Counted from the first letter of the stretch, positions 17,261-25,816 are shown. The stretch is DNA of 64,000 bases from Treponema sp. UBA4267 (GCA_002395155.1 DGWD01000042.1:1-64000); one strand, 5' to 3'. Numbers and translations: made by a program. Notes: generated by a model not told the origin, from the sequence alone.

Positions 17261-19084
17261 ATGAAAACAATTGGTATCAAACTTGCAGACGGTTCTTTTT
17301 ATCCTGTTTTACAAGAAGGTTTAGCATCTGAAAAGAAGCTTGATTTAACTACTGCACATAACAACCAGACAAAAGTTATGGTTGATTTGTATCGTTCTGC
17401 TTCCTGCACAATGGATGATGCCGAATATGTTGATTCCCTCCAAATCGAAAACTTAGTTGCTCATCCAAATGGTGAAGCAGATATTTCTTTTTCGGTTTCG
17501 CTTGATGAAGACAACCAGCTTTCCGCAAGAATTGTTGATACAGAAACTGGAAAAGAAAGTAACACAACAATTACTTTAGTATCTAGAACACAGGAAGAAC
17601 GATTGATTACCGACGAATACGATATTTCAGATTCAGAAGATGAAAACAAAAAAAATAAGGCAGCCTTGGGAGCCGTAGCAGGAGTTGGATTATTGGCCGC
17701 TGCTACAGCAATTAGAGAACAGGAAGAAAAAAATAAAGAAGACGAGTTTAACCTTGGCGATCCAGATGTAGTAACAGATCCTACACAAGTGGACTTTAAG
17801 CCAGCGGCAAATGACGAGATTCCTACTGACGAAGAACTTCCTACTGACGAGTCTATTCCTACCGGCGAAGAGATTTCTTCTGACGATAGCATGCCATCTT
17901 CCGACGAAGAGATTCCTACCGACAACACAATCGTTTCTGAAGATGATATGCCAGAAATTGATTTTGAACTTCCAGATACTACCACAGACGAAGAACCAGC
18001 ACTTAAAGGAAATCCTTTTGAAGAAGAAACTCCTGCTGACGAAACAATAATTTCAGACGACAGCATGCCTTCTTTCGATGAAGACATTTCTACCGACGAA
18101 ACAATTTCTACTGACGATACTATTTCTGCCGACGACAGCATGCCTTCTTCCGACGATACAATTTCTACCGACGATACAATTTCTACTGACGATACTATTT
18201 CTGCCGACGACAGCATGCCATCTTTCGACGATACAATTTCTACCGACGAAACAAATTCTGCTGACGACACAATAAACGACGATATCAACTTTGACTTCCC
18301 TGGCGATGATTCAGACCAGGTACTCTCAAATGCCAGCAAAGAAAGTAGCGATATTTATCAGGATGATACAGATAATATAATAGAAGAATCTGACACTTTT
18401 GACCTTCCTGATTTTACAGATATTTCTACCGAAACAGAAGAACCAAGCGAAAGCAATGACATTTCAGATTTTAATATGGATGAAGACCTGGAAAGCAGTT
18501 TAAATACAAACGACGATGTTCCTGCAACTGGAGGAATAAGCTTTACAGGACTTTATGATAAAGATGACCTTTCTACAACAACATCATCATTTAGTGACGA
18601 AGAAGATGATGATGTTAAAAAGAAAACAAAAGTACCAGTTATTATTTGTATAGTTTGTGCAATCATATGTATAATTGCTACACTTTTAATACTCTTTATC
18701 ATTCCTTCTAAATACAACTTAATTAGTAAAAAAGAAGCAAAAGATCTAGCTGTAGAACAGACAGTTGAAACCGTAAAAGCTCCAGAACCAGTAAAAGAAG
18801 TTGAGCCAGAACCAGTTATAGAACCTGAACCTGTTCCAGAAGCTAAAGAAGACGAAATTGTAATTATAGAAAAAGCCGAAGAAGTTGTTCCAGAACAGCC
18901 TCCAGTAGAAGAAAAGAAGCCTGAAAATATCAAATACAAGATTAAGTGGGGCGACACCCTTTGGGATATTTCAGATACTTACTACAAGAATCCTTGGCGT
19001 TACAAATACATTGCAAGATGGAACGGCATTAAAGATCCTGATGTAATTATTTCTGGAACCTATATCACAATTCCAGCAGAGTAG
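17261..19084 (+). CDS. Membrane-anchored LysM protein with N-terminal Hsp70 substrate-binding-like domain
   Basis: The 607 residues fall into four parts. Residues 1-110 resemble the DnaK substrate-binding beta-sandwich, with blocks LTTAHNNQTKVMVDLYR, then SLQIENL, then GEADISFSVSLDEDNQLSA and TGKES in the DnaK order, yet there is no ATPase domain. Residues about 185-350 are an acidic Asp/Ser/Thr repeat region. A single membrane helix VPVIICIVCAIICIIATLL lies near residues 462-485. The C-terminus after a Pro/Glu-rich linker is one LysM domain (YKIKWGDTLWDIS ... GIKDPDVIISGTYITIP) that should bind peptidoglycan. The predicted topology is N-terminus in, LysM out. aaggagg lies about 10 nt before the ATG. 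It is probably cotranscribed with the downstream transglycosylase. Confidence 0.8.
   Translation: MKTIGIKLADGSFYPVLQEGLASEKKLDLTTAHNNQTKVMVDLYRSASCTMDDAEYVDSLQIENLVAHPNGEADISFSVSLDEDNQLSARIVDTETGKESNTTITLVSRTQEERLITDEYDISDSEDENKKNKAALGAVAGVGLLAAATAIREQEEKNKEDEFNLGDPDVVTDPTQVDFKPAANDEIPTDEELPTDESIPTGEEISSDDSMPSSDEEIPTDNTIVSEDDMPEIDFELPDTTTDEEPALKGNPFEEETPADETIISDDSMPSFDEDISTDETISTDDTISADDSMPSSDDTISTDDTISTDDTISADDSMPSFDDTISTDETNSADDTINDDINFDFPGDDSDQVLSNASKESSDIYQDDTDNIIEESDTFDLPDFTDISTETEEPSESNDISDFNMDEDLESSLNTNDDVPATGGISFTGLYDKDDLSTTTSSFSDEEDDDVKKKTKVPVIICIVCAIICIIATLLILFIIPSKYNLISKKEAKDLAVEQTVETVKAPEPVKEVEPEPVIEPEPVPEAKEDEIVIIEKAEEVVPEQPPVEEKKPENIKYKIKWGDTLWDISDTYYKNPWRYKYIARWNGIKDPDVIISGTYITIPAE
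17815..18280 (+). repeat. Degenerate coding repeats of the acidic DDTIST/DDSMPS type
   Basis: A 12-36-bp quasi-repeat (cores acgatacaatttctac and gacgacagcatgcc) runs about a dozen times inside the LysM gene, encoding a strongly acidic disordered linker. The repeat keeps all three frames of the opposite strand largely open, which creates a long spurious antisense frame. Confidence 0.85.
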
Positions 19085-19092
19085 GATAAAAG

Positions 19093-21222
19093 TTGGACCT
19101 TGCAGCTTTTGTAAAACGCACCGCAATAACTCTATCATTCTTATTTTTTCTCTCAACTTTAAGTTGTTCTACAAAAAAGCCAGGCCAGGAAAAATTTGGT
19201 CCAGATGCTGACTATTTTATTGGCCTTCAAATGCTTAAAGATGGAAATGAAAAAGGTGCCCGAACAGCTTTTAAACGTTGTGTAAAAAAAGGTTCCTACT
19301 ATGCCGCAAAAAAATCGGCCGAAAGTCTGTGTTCATTTGGAAACCTGCAAGAAAGAAATCTTGCAGCCTTAGACTTAATCCAAAAATATCAGGATAAAGA
19401 TTCCCTCTTAATTGCAGTAAAACAGTTAAAGGCCAGCGATGAAAGAGGAAAAATTGTAGAAATCACCCAAAATCTTAATTTTGAAGAAGATAAAGACGAA
19501 CTCATAAAAATCAGACTGGAAAGCCTGAAAGAACTTAAATCTGAAAATTATGAAAAAGAAGTTTACAAGTGGTTTACCAGCTGTAAAATTTCTTCACTCC
19601 ATTATCAGTTTTACAGAGACACTTATAAACATCCTGATTTTGAAGATGAAGAAGCAAGCTATACTCCCCAGCAATTTGCAATAAACTATAGAATTGAACT
19701 TTATAAAAGAAATTATACATATACTTTTGCCCAAGCAGAAAAAATAATTGAATATTTTAAGGATGGAAGTCTGCCATCATGTTCATTTTTAGCTTCTGAT
19801 ATTGGAAAATCTTACCTTTACGGCAGCTTAGATTTTGCAAAAAATGCGGCATACTTTAATGACCTTGCACAAGAGTTTAAGAATACTCCCATGGCCTACT
19901 ATTTTTACTTTTATGCAGGACGACTTTACGACAAGGCAGACTTCTATTTTAGTCAAACCCAAAAAGCCTTTGAAGCTGCAATAGAATCTTCTTCAAATGA
20001 TGAACAAAGTGATAACGCCATCTGGTACCTTATAAATGCTTCGCAAAAGGTTTCTGTAAACTCAATCATAAATAATATAGAAAAATACTGCACAGAATGG
20101 ACAAACCCCGACTATTTTAACGACATTTTTGAAATGCTCATTTCATCTTTGCTTGCCTCGGGCAACTGGAATGCCTTTTACGATATTTATACAAAAGTTG
20201 ACGGTTATGCCAGTAACGAAGTTGTTGCCCAGTTCGCCTATATTTATGCAAGACTTTTAGAAGAAGGACTGACACAGGGAAATCAAGAAAGTATAAAATC
20301 TGCCTATAAGCGAGCACTAAAATCAGACTCTTCCTTCTATTATAAAGTAATGGCATGCTATCGTCTTGGCTTAAATAAAGATGAAGTTGAAAGCATTTTA
20401 ACCAGTCCATACGAAAGAAATAATAAGAATTATGATAAAGATTACAGTGAAGAAAAAACTCAATCTGCCAAAAATCTTTTAGAAGGCTATGCCTATTTTG
20501 GTTTTCCAGAATTAATTTATCCGACCTGGCAGGAACTTTACAAAAAAGGTCTCCCAGAAGAAACATATTTTTACCTGGCAGACTTTTTGAAAAAAGTTTC
20601 AGACAATTCAAAAAATAGTGAATTTTACACCCAAGCCCTTAGAATTGCCTGCCGTGGACAAATTATTTCGGAGAGGCCCTTAAGTCTGGACGAATTAAAA
20701 CTTGTATACCCAAAAGACTTTTCTGAATTAATAGAAAAATATGCAAAAGAATATGAAATAAATCCAAATATCATTTATGCCTTAATCAGAAGTGAAAGCT
20801 TTTTTGACCCAAATGTTTCCAGTACAGCCGGAGCTGTTGGTTTAAGCCAGTTGATGGAATTTACAGCAGCTGACATGGCAAGAAAACTTAAACTTAAGGA
20901 ATATTCACTTACAGACCCTGAAGATAGCATAAAAATTGGCGGCTATTACCTTTCAGAATTAATAAGACGCTGTGATAACAACGAACTATTGGCATTCTGT
21001 TCCTACAATGCAGGTATAACAAAAGTAAGACGATGGGTAAAAAGCAGCCTTATTGGCTTTGGCAAAAAAAACACCATGCCTTTAGATCTTTTTTTAGAAA
21101 CAGTTCCATATTCCGAAACCCGTGGTTATGGTAAAAAACTAGTTTCGGCAGCTGCAATGTACGAATACCTTGAAAATCCAGACAACTTTACTTCTATTGT
21201 AAAAGATTTAATGAAAGACTAG
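19093..21222 (+). CDS. Lipoprotein lytic transglycosylase (SLT domain)
   Basis: This 709-residue periplasmic lipoprotein cleaves glycan strands of peptidoglycan. It starts at a TTG 8 nt after the LysM gene with aggat upstream; no ATG exists before the signal sequence. The signal ends in LSTLSC, a lipobox with Cys at about residue 25. The middle 500 residues are helical, TPR-like superhelix. The catalytic SLT domain begins near 550: YEINPNIIYALIRSESFFDP carries the catalytic Glu at about 567. GAVGLSQLM and the AFCSYNAG motif follow. This is the Slt70-like layout. With its LysM neighbour it forms a cell-wall pair. Confidence 0.9.
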   Translation: MDLAAFVKRTAITLSFLFFLSTLSCSTKKPGQEKFGPDADYFIGLQMLKDGNEKGARTAFKRCVKKGSYYAAKKSAESLCSFGNLQERNLAALDLIQKYQDKDSLLIAVKQLKASDERGKIVEITQNLNFEEDKDELIKIRLESLKELKSENYEKEVYKWFTSCKISSLHYQFYRDTYKHPDFEDEEASYTPQQFAINYRIELYKRNYTYTFAQAEKIIEYFKDGSLPSCSFLASDIGKSYLYGSLDFAKNAAYFNDLAQEFKNTPMAYYFYFYAGRLYDKADFYFSQTQKAFEAAIESSSNDEQSDNAIWYLINASQKVSVNSIINNIEKYCTEWTNPDYFNDIFEMLISSLLASGNWNAFYDIYTKVDGYASNEVVAQFAYIYARLLEEGLTQGNQESIKSAYKRALKSDSSFYYKVMACYRLGLNKDEVESILTSPYERNNKNYDKDYSEEKTQSAKNLLEGYAYFGFPELIYPTWQELYKKGLPEETYFYLADFLKKVSDNSKNSEFYTQALRIACRGQIISERPLSLDELKLVYPKDFSELIEKYAKEYEINPNIIYALIRSESFFDPNVSSTAGAVGLSQLMEFTAADMARKLKLKEYSLTDPEDSIKIGGYYLSELIRRCDNNELLAFCSYNAGITKVRRWVKSSLIGFGKKNTMPLDLFLETVPYSETRGYGKKLVSAAAMYEYLENPDNFTSIVKDLMKD

Positions 21223-21250
21223 AATCTTAATAAAAATTGATGAGGCCTAC

Positions 21251-22984
21251 ATGAACAATCCACTTGCAGAGATATTGCCTGACTTTTTACATTTTAACAG
21301 TATTCAGGCAAGCCAGTTAGTTATTTTACTTGGAATTATTATGTTTGCCGGCACACTGGGAGGCTGGCTTTTTAAAAAACTTAAAATACCACAAGTAGTT
21401 GGCTTTATTGTAATAGGAATTTTGATTGGGGCTTCGGGTTTTCATATTCTGGAACCAAAAGTAATTGCGGCCCTGGATCCAATAAGCACAATTGCTCTTT
21501 CATTTATAGGCTTTTTAATTGGTGGCGAACTAAAGTACGGAACAATAAAAAAATACGGAAAACAGTTTGTAAGCATTTTGCTTTTTGAAGCAATTACACC
21601 TGCCTTTGTGGTAGGCGGAATTATTGGGCTGGTAAATTTTGCCGTTACAAAAAACCCTGTGCAATCTCTGTCTCTAGGCCTGCTTTTGGGGGCAATCTGT
21701 TCGGCTACAGCACCAGCAGCAACAACAGACGTACTGGTGGAATATAGGACACGGGGACCATTGACCACAACGGTATATGGAATTGTAGCCATGGACGATG
21801 CAGTTGCCTTAATCCTTTATACAATTGCTTCATCAATTGCGGCACCTCTTTTAGGCGGACACACACTTTCCTTTGGAAAACAACTTTTAAGTATAGCCCG
21901 CGATATTTTTGGTTCAATTGCCATAGGCTGTTCGTTTGGTTTTATCTTAAAACTGCTTTCTAAAAGAGTTGTTAATAATGATGGAAGACTTTTGGATCTT
22001 ACATTAGGCATGCTCTTTATCTGTACTGGCATTGCAACTATTTTTAATTTTGACAATATTTTATCAGCCATGAGCATAGGATTTTTTCTGGTAAACTTTA
22101 TGCCTGGAAAATCAAAGCAAATATTCAAGCTGGTGTCGGATTATACACCACCAATTTACGTACTTTTCTTTGTACTGGTAGGTGCAAAACTCAATATCTG
22201 GATACTTACCCCATTTTTGGGACTACTGGCAATTCTTTATGTTTTGGGTAGAACTTTGGGTAAATCGCTAGGTGCAATTTTTGGAGCCTGGCTTACAAAG
22301 GCACCAAAATCTGTACAGAAATACCTGCCATTTTGTTTACTCAGTCAGGCTGGAGTTGCCATTGGACTTTCAATTGCGGCAGGAAACGATTTTGCAGACA
22401 GTATAGGACCACAAATCCTCTTAATCATTACAGCTACAACTTTTATTGTTCAGCTTATTGGACCTGTTTTTGTAAAAATTGGAGTTACAAAAGCGGGCGA
22501 AGTTGGCCTGAACGTGACAGTAGATGATATAAGAAAAAATTCCCGCGTTACAGATGTTACAATTGGGAAAAATAAGATATGTGATTATGATTCACCAGCA
22601 ATTGTGGACGAAACTGAAAGACTTTTTAATATTTTGAACATGTTCTCCCATCATCATAATCTTAATTATGTAGTTAGAGGCTCAAAGGATAAAGCTCTGG
22701 TAGGAATAATTACTTTGGAACACCTTAAAGAAATTATGCAGATTGGAGAATTTGCTGAAAGTATGCTGGCAATGGACGTAATGGAAGAAGCAAAAGTGAC
22801 TTGTAAACCTTCGACTACACTTCCAGAGGCATATCAGATGTTTGAAGATTATGATATAGATGCAATTCCTATTGTAGATTCAGATGGAGAACCTTTAGGA
22901 ATTTTGGAAAAGAACACAGTAGACCATTATCTTCATCAGCGAATCATTAATTTGAATAGAAAATTAGAAGAAATGGATGATTAA
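21251..22984 (+). CDS. CPA2-type cation:proton antiporter with C-terminal CBS pair
   Basis: This 577-residue protein has about twelve membrane helices in the first 410 residues, and a cytoplasmic C-terminal part. DDAVALILYTIASSIA near residue 180 is the conserved paired-acid helix of Na+/H+ exchangers (CPA2/KefB-like). The cytoplasmic part holds CBS-type repeats, the clearest being TTLPEAYQMFEDYDIDAIPIVDSDG near 520. CBS domains commonly bind adenine nucleotides, so transport may be energy-gated. There is no KTN/RCK domain as in KefB. It starts 28 bp after the transglycosylase gene. Whether it moves Na+ or K+ is not visible. Confidence 0.85.
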   Translation: MNNPLAEILPDFLHFNSIQASQLVILLGIIMFAGTLGGWLFKKLKIPQVVGFIVIGILIGASGFHILEPKVIAALDPISTIALSFIGFLIGGELKYGTIKKYGKQFVSILLFEAITPAFVVGGIIGLVNFAVTKNPVQSLSLGLLLGAICSATAPAATTDVLVEYRTRGPLTTTVYGIVAMDDAVALILYTIASSIAAPLLGGHTLSFGKQLLSIARDIFGSIAIGCSFGFILKLLSKRVVNNDGRLLDLTLGMLFICTGIATIFNFDNILSAMSIGFFLVNFMPGKSKQIFKLVSDYTPPIYVLFFVLVGAKLNIWILTPFLGLLAILYVLGRTLGKSLGAIFGAWLTKAPKSVQKYLPFCLLSQAGVAIGLSIAAGNDFADSIGPQILLIITATTFIVQLIGPVFVKIGVTKAGEVGLNVTVDDIRKNSRVTDVTIGKNKICDYDSPAIVDETERLFNILNMFSHHHNLNYVVRGSKDKALVGIITLEHLKEIMQIGEFAESMLAMDVMEEAKVTCKPSTTLPEAYQMFEDYDIDAIPIVDSDGEPLGILEKNTVDHYLHQRIINLNRKLEEMDD

Positions 22985-23058
22985 TATAGGGAAATCTCTA
23001 GTTGTCGCTAGACCTTTTTTCCATTATCTTTAATACAGCATTTTTTGGAGGTACAGTT

Positions 23059-23328
23059 ATGGCAGACTTAGCAATGGAAGACTTAGTAAAGGAAGCTTTA
23101 GAAATGTTTAGACCCCAGTTGCAAGCAGAAGGCGGCGACCTGGAATTTGTATGCATTGATGAACAGAACAGAGTGCACCTGAATCTTGTAGGAGCATGTA
23201 TGGGCTGTCCTATGGCTTTTATGACATTGAAAATGGGAATTGAACAGTATTTGAAAGACGCTTGTCCACAAGTAACAGAAGTTATCCAGGATAATGCAAG
23301 CCCTATGGATGAGGGAATGGAGTTTTAA
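23059..23328 (+). CDS. NifU-like C-terminal-domain Fe-S protein
   Basis: This 89-residue protein matches the NifU C-terminal (Nfu) domain: MEDLVKEALEMFRPQLQAEGGDLEFV is the opening helix and strand, and GACMGCPMAFMTLKMGIEQYL contains the CxxC that holds a transferable Fe-S cluster in the dimer. The ATG at 23059 has ggagg 7 nt upstream; an open frame back to 23002 is not needed. Its stop overlaps the slyD start by one base, so the two are translationally coupled. A weak hairpin with a T-run (tctag / ctaga, about 22996-23020) precedes it and may end the antiporter transcript. Confidence 0.9.
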   Translation: MADLAMEDLVKEALEMFRPQLQAEGGDLEFVCIDEQNRVHLNLVGACMGCPMAFMTLKMGIEQYLKDACPQVTEVIQDNASPMDEGMEF

Positions 23329-23873
23329 TGAAAATAGCAAAAGACAAATGGGTGGCTATCCACTATACATTAAAGGATGATGATGGAAAGGAACTTGATA
23401 CTTCGGTTGGAGGAGCTCCTTTAGGTTATGTACATGGAAGAGGCTACCTTATCCCAGGACTTGAAAAAGAACTGGAAGAAAAGGAAGTTGGAAATAAGTT
23501 TACAGCAGTAATTCCTGCAAAAGATGCTTACGGAGAATATGATCCACAATTGGTTATGGAACTTGACCGTGACCGTTTTGAATATGATGGAGAAATTGAA
23601 CTTGGAATGCAATTCCAGGCAATGACACCTCAGGGACCTTCAATTGTAAGAGTTTCAAAAATTGAAGGAAGCAAAATTACAATTGATGCAAACCATGCTT
23701 TGGCAGGAAAAACCTTGCACTTTGATGTTGAAGTTGTAGAAGTACGCGATGCAACAGAGGAAGAACTCAATCCACCATCAGCATGTGGCGGTGGCTGCGG
23801 AGGATGCGGCGGTTGTGGTGGCGGATGCGGTGGAGACTGCGGAAGCGACTGTTCCTGCGGCGGCGGAAACTAA
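23328..23873 (+). CDS. slyD: FKBP-type peptidyl-prolyl isomerase, SlyD-like
   Basis: This 181-residue cytoplasmic protein has the SlyD order: a split FKBP domain around an inserted flap. Clear blocks are VAIHYTLKDDDGKELDTS, the LGYVHGRGYLIPGLEKELE strand and helix, and GKTLHFDVEVVEVRDAT. The last 30 residues are almost only Gly, Cys, Asp and Ser with about ten cysteines. This is a metal-binding tail analogous to the His/Cys-rich tail that lets SlyD deliver nickel, though here it has no His. Its start overlaps the nfu stop (taATG), which suggests a joint metal or Fe-S related role. Confidence 0.9.
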   Translation: MKIAKDKWVAIHYTLKDDDGKELDTSVGGAPLGYVHGRGYLIPGLEKELEEKEVGNKFTAVIPAKDAYGEYDPQLVMELDRDRFEYDGEIELGMQFQAMTPQGPSIVRVSKIEGSKITIDANHALAGKTLHFDVEVVEVRDATEEELNPPSACGGGCGGCGGCGGGCGGDCGSDCSCGGGN

Positions 23874-23891
23874 AAATATGGAGAGTAAAAG

Positions 23892-24548
23892 ATGTTTGGA
23901 ATAGCACTTTGTTTTGTACCATTAATTATTGCAGTTTTATTTTTTACCCTGATTTTTAAACTCAAAATAAGCCATCAGCTAATTGCAGTATTATTGGGAC
24001 TTGTGGCAGTGCTTCCAATATCTTTTATCCAGTATTTCTTACCTGAAATCCCATTTTTTACAAATGCACCACTTGTAAAAACTTTGTTAAAATCGCTGAT
24101 TTTATACGGACTGGTAGAAGAATTATTAAAACTTTTATTAGCCTATCCCCTTCCCCACAAAAACTACACAAGTTTAAACTTTTTGCTTTTGGCATTTGTA
24201 ATGGGCTTGGCTTTAGGCTGTTTTGAATCGGTAGTTTATTATTTTGAACACCTGCAATCGGCTCATGCAAAAGGTGCTCAGATTTTATACGGAATGATAG
24301 CTACCAGAATCTTTTCTTCAGACTTAATCCACATGTGTTGTATGGGATTAAGCGGACTCTTTATTTTTTCAAGCAGAATGAAAAAAAGCAAAATTTCCTG
24401 TTTTATTTTTGCAGTCCTCTTACATGGAGTATATGACTTTTTTGTGGGCTTCCCAAACAACCTGAAATGGTTCAGCATAGTTGTAGTACTTCTAACAATT
24501 GCAGAATGTCGCATTAAGTACGTTTCTTTACAAGATTCTGAAAAATAA
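23892..24548 (+). CDS. PrsW-family membrane protease-like protein
   Basis: This 218-residue protein has seven or eight hydrophobic helices. Conserved polar residues of the PrsW/CPBP-like intramembrane protease families are present in order: GLVEELLK (the EExxK motif) near residue 78, GCFESVVYY (FExxxY) near 117, a membrane His in LIHMCCMG near 145 and HGVYDF near 180. PrsW cleaves anti-sigma factors in Bacillus; the substrate here is unknown. The ATG is preceded by ggag 11 nt upstream. It follows slyD by 18 bp and ends the rightward run before the tRNA gene. Confidence 0.75.
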   Translation: MFGIALCFVPLIIAVLFFTLIFKLKISHQLIAVLLGLVAVLPISFIQYFLPEIPFFTNAPLVKTLLKSLILYGLVEELLKLLLAYPLPHKNYTSLNFLLLAFVMGLALGCFESVVYYFEHLQSAHAKGAQILYGMIATRIFSSDLIHMCCMGLSGLFIFSSRMKKSKISCFIFAVLLHGVYDFFVGFPNNLKWFSIVVVLLTIAECRIKYVSLQDSEK

Positions 24549-24591
24549 TACGGTTTAATGCAATATTTTTAATATTTTATCCCCTCAAGCC

Positions 24592-24620
24592 TTGACAATT
24601 CTTTCTTTTGCCATTATTAT
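24592..24620 (+). promoter_or_regulatory. Promoter of the initiator tRNA gene
   Basis: TTGACA (24592-24597), a 17-nt spacer and TATTAT (24615-24620; an alternative TTATAC is offset by 2) lie immediately before the tRNA, with initiation expected near 24627. Confidence 0.7.
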
Positions 24621-24632
24621 ACACGAACACGA

Positions 24633-24705
24633 CGCGGGGTAGAGCAGTTGGCAGCTCGTCGGGCTCATAACCCGGAGGCCGCAGGTTCGAGTCCTGCCCC
24701 CGCTA
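24633..24705 (+). tRNA. Initiator tRNA-fMet (anticodon CAT)
   Basis: The cloverleaf folds fully: acceptor CGCGGGG with CCCCGCT, D-arm GAGC/GCTC, anticodon arm with loop CTCATAA, and T-arm GCAGG-TTCGAGT-CCTGC. Two initiator hallmarks are visible: no Watson-Crick pair at 1-72 (C with U) and three consecutive G-C pairs (GGG/CCC) next to the anticodon loop. CCA is not encoded. Its 3' end is the left edge of the accessory region: 18 bp recur at 24874-24891, and 42 bp recur with two mismatches at 43930-43971. Confidence 0.95.
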
Positions 24706-24711
24706 AATTAT

Positions 24712-24742
24712 ACGTCTCCTGATAAAGGAGACGTTTTTTATT
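24712..24742 (+). terminator. Terminator of the tRNA-fMet gene
   Basis: ACGTCTCCT (24712-24720) and AGGAGACGT (24726-24734) form a 9-bp perfect stem with loop gataa, followed by tttttatttt. Confidence 0.9.
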
Positions 24743-24757
24743 TTAAACTAAACCGCA

Positions 24758-24891
24758 GGACTCGAAGCGTAAAGAACGCCGACCGAATAGGGAGGAAAAG
24801 GCGACAGGAAGTCGCCGGCAGTGAGTGAAGCCGGGGTGGAAAGCGGAGCCATGGATGGCGGAGCTTGGAATCCCGAGTCCTGCCCCCGCTA
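24758..24891 (+). other. GC-rich structured segment ending in a tRNA 3'-end copy
   Basis: This segment is much richer in G and C than its surroundings and starts with ggactcgaagcgtaaag, which recurs almost unchanged at 44038-44054. It contains hairpins GGCGAC-aggaa-GTCGCC (24800-24816) and GCCAT-gg-ATGGC (24848-24859), plus CCGGC/GCCGG overlapping the first. It ends with 18 bp identical to the tRNA-fMet 3' end (24874-24891). No open frame fits. It may be a structured RNA or junction scar left by integration events. Confidence 0.45.
24874..24891 (+). repeat. Direct repeat of the tRNA-fMet 3' end, candidate att site
   Basis: The sequence cgagtcctgcccccgcta is identical to the last 18 bases of the tRNA gene (24688-24705). 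Direct repeats of a tRNA 3' end are the usual product of tyrosine-recombinase integration, and an integrase remnant lies just downstream. Confidence 0.6.
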
Positions 24892-24939
24892 TACTAATTC
24901 TTTGTATTACTTAGAGTTATAATTCTAAGTTTTGCAGAA

Positions 24940-24989
24940 CCCCTTAAAGTAGTTTCCACTATCTAGGTTTCCACTTTAAGGGGTTTATT
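24940..24989 (+). terminator. Terminator-like hairpin
   Basis: CCCCTTAAAGT (24940-24950) and ACTTTAAGGGG (24973-24983) form an 11-bp perfect stem with a 22-nt loop, followed by tttatta. The repeated tttccact in the loop suggests a local duplication. It lies between the att-like repeat and the integrase remnant. Confidence 0.6.
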
Positions 24990-24997
24990 AATGACTA

Positions 24998-25205
24998 ATG
25001 AAGAATATCGGCTACTCAAATCCTAAAGAAATCTGCTTCCATTCATGGCGTCACTTATGGTGCAGTCGTGTATGCGATTTAATTTCTGACAAGCGAGTTG
25101 TTATGACAGGCACAGGAACAGATTTTCCTTCCAATCTTGAAACAGGCAGAAAGTGTAAATGATGTTGATGTTCAGATTGTTGAGACATCTGAAGAAATTG
25201 CGTAA
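24998..25205 (+). pseudogene. Tyrosine recombinase (integrase) C-terminal remnant
   Basis: The frame 24998-25162 encodes 54 residues including NPKEICFHSWRHLW. The block HSWRH is the conserved H-x-x-R catalytic box of tyrosine recombinases, and the following DKRVVMTGTGTD occupies the place of the usual LGH motif, with the His lost. After a stop at 25160 a second frame continues to 25205 (LPILKQAESVNDVDVQ), consistent with a frameshifted tail. The N-terminal three quarters are missing. Its position next to tRNA-fMet and att-like repeats supports the reading as the decayed integrase of the island. Confidence 0.65.
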
Positions 25206-25246
25206 TATAACTCGACACGTTACGCGTTACAGGAGTAAAATTAATT

Positions 25247-25525
25247 ATGATAAAATCATGGAGACATAAAGGTCTAAAAGATTTTTTCGAAACAGGAAGT
25301 AAAGCTGGCATTATTCCAGAACACGCTTCAAAACTTGGACGAATCCTTGACCGTCTTGATGCAAGTATAAATCCTCAGGATATGAACTTACCAGGATATA
25401 GACTGCATCAATTGCAAGGACAGGAAAAAGAAATGTGGTCCGTTACAGTGAATGGAAACTGGCACGTGACTTTTTACTTTGAAGGACAAGATGCAATTCT
25501 TGTTGATTATCAAGATTATCACTAG
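25247..25525 (+). CDS. higB: HigB-family toxin (RelE superfamily mRNA interferase)
   Basis: This 92-residue protein matches the HigB/plasmid maintenance killer family. It opens with IKSWRHKGLKDFFETGSKAGI, continues with the helix HASKLGRILDRLDA, and ends in the beta-sheet with LPGYRLHQLQG and WSVTVNGNWHVTFYF. HigB toxins cleave translated mRNA on the ribosome. The toxin gene comes first and the antitoxin follows after 9 bp, the usual higBA order. An aggag lies about 12 nt before the ATG. In this island it could stabilise the element. Confidence 0.9.
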   Translation: MIKSWRHKGLKDFFETGSKAGIIPEHASKLGRILDRLDASINPQDMNLPGYRLHQLQGQEKEMWSVTVNGNWHVTFYFEGQDAILVDYQDYH

Positions 25526-25534
25526 GAGGACATT

Positions 25535-25816
25535 ATGACTAGAAAACCAACACATCCCGGAGAAGTATTCTTAAAAGATGTTCTTGAACCACGTGGAATA
25601 AATATCACTGATGCTGCAGAAATGCTAGGTGTTACAAGAAAGACTCTCTCTGAATTTGTAAATGAGAAATCTGCTTTAAGTCCAGAAATGGCAATTAGAA
25701 TTGCAAAGGCCACAAAGACAAGTCCAGAAAGCTGGATGGCAATGCAGATGAAACTTACTTTATGGCTTGCTATGCAGCATGAACCAGAGAATGTAAAAGT
25801 TGCGTGTTTTGCTTAA
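25535..25816 (+). CDS. higA: HigA-family antitoxin (XRE/Cro helix-turn-helix)
   Basis: This 93-residue antitoxin begins RKPTHPGEVFLKDVLEPRGI, typical of HigA. It contains the helix-turn-helix DAAEMLGVTRKTLSEFVNEKSALSPEMA and the C-terminal SPESWMAMQMKLTLW block. It is expected to bind and neutralise the preceding toxin and to repress the shared promoter. aggagg is placed 6 nt before the ATG. A strong terminator follows directly, so the pair is an isolated transcription unit. Confidence 0.92.
   Translation: MTRKPTHPGEVFLKDVLEPRGINITDAAEMLGVTRKTLSEFVNEKSALSPEMAIRIAKATKTSPESWMAMQMKLTLWLAMQHEPENVKVACFA

Noticed and set aside
17461..18339. 292-codon antisense open frame opposite the LysM gene
   Set aside because: It arises from the Asp/Ser/Thr coding repeat read backwards, is almost only Ser/Val/Ile, and lacks a ribosome site.
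24592..24705. tRNA read as elongator tRNA-Met
   Set aside because: The unpaired 1-72 position and three G-C pairs in the anticodon stem indicate the initiator.
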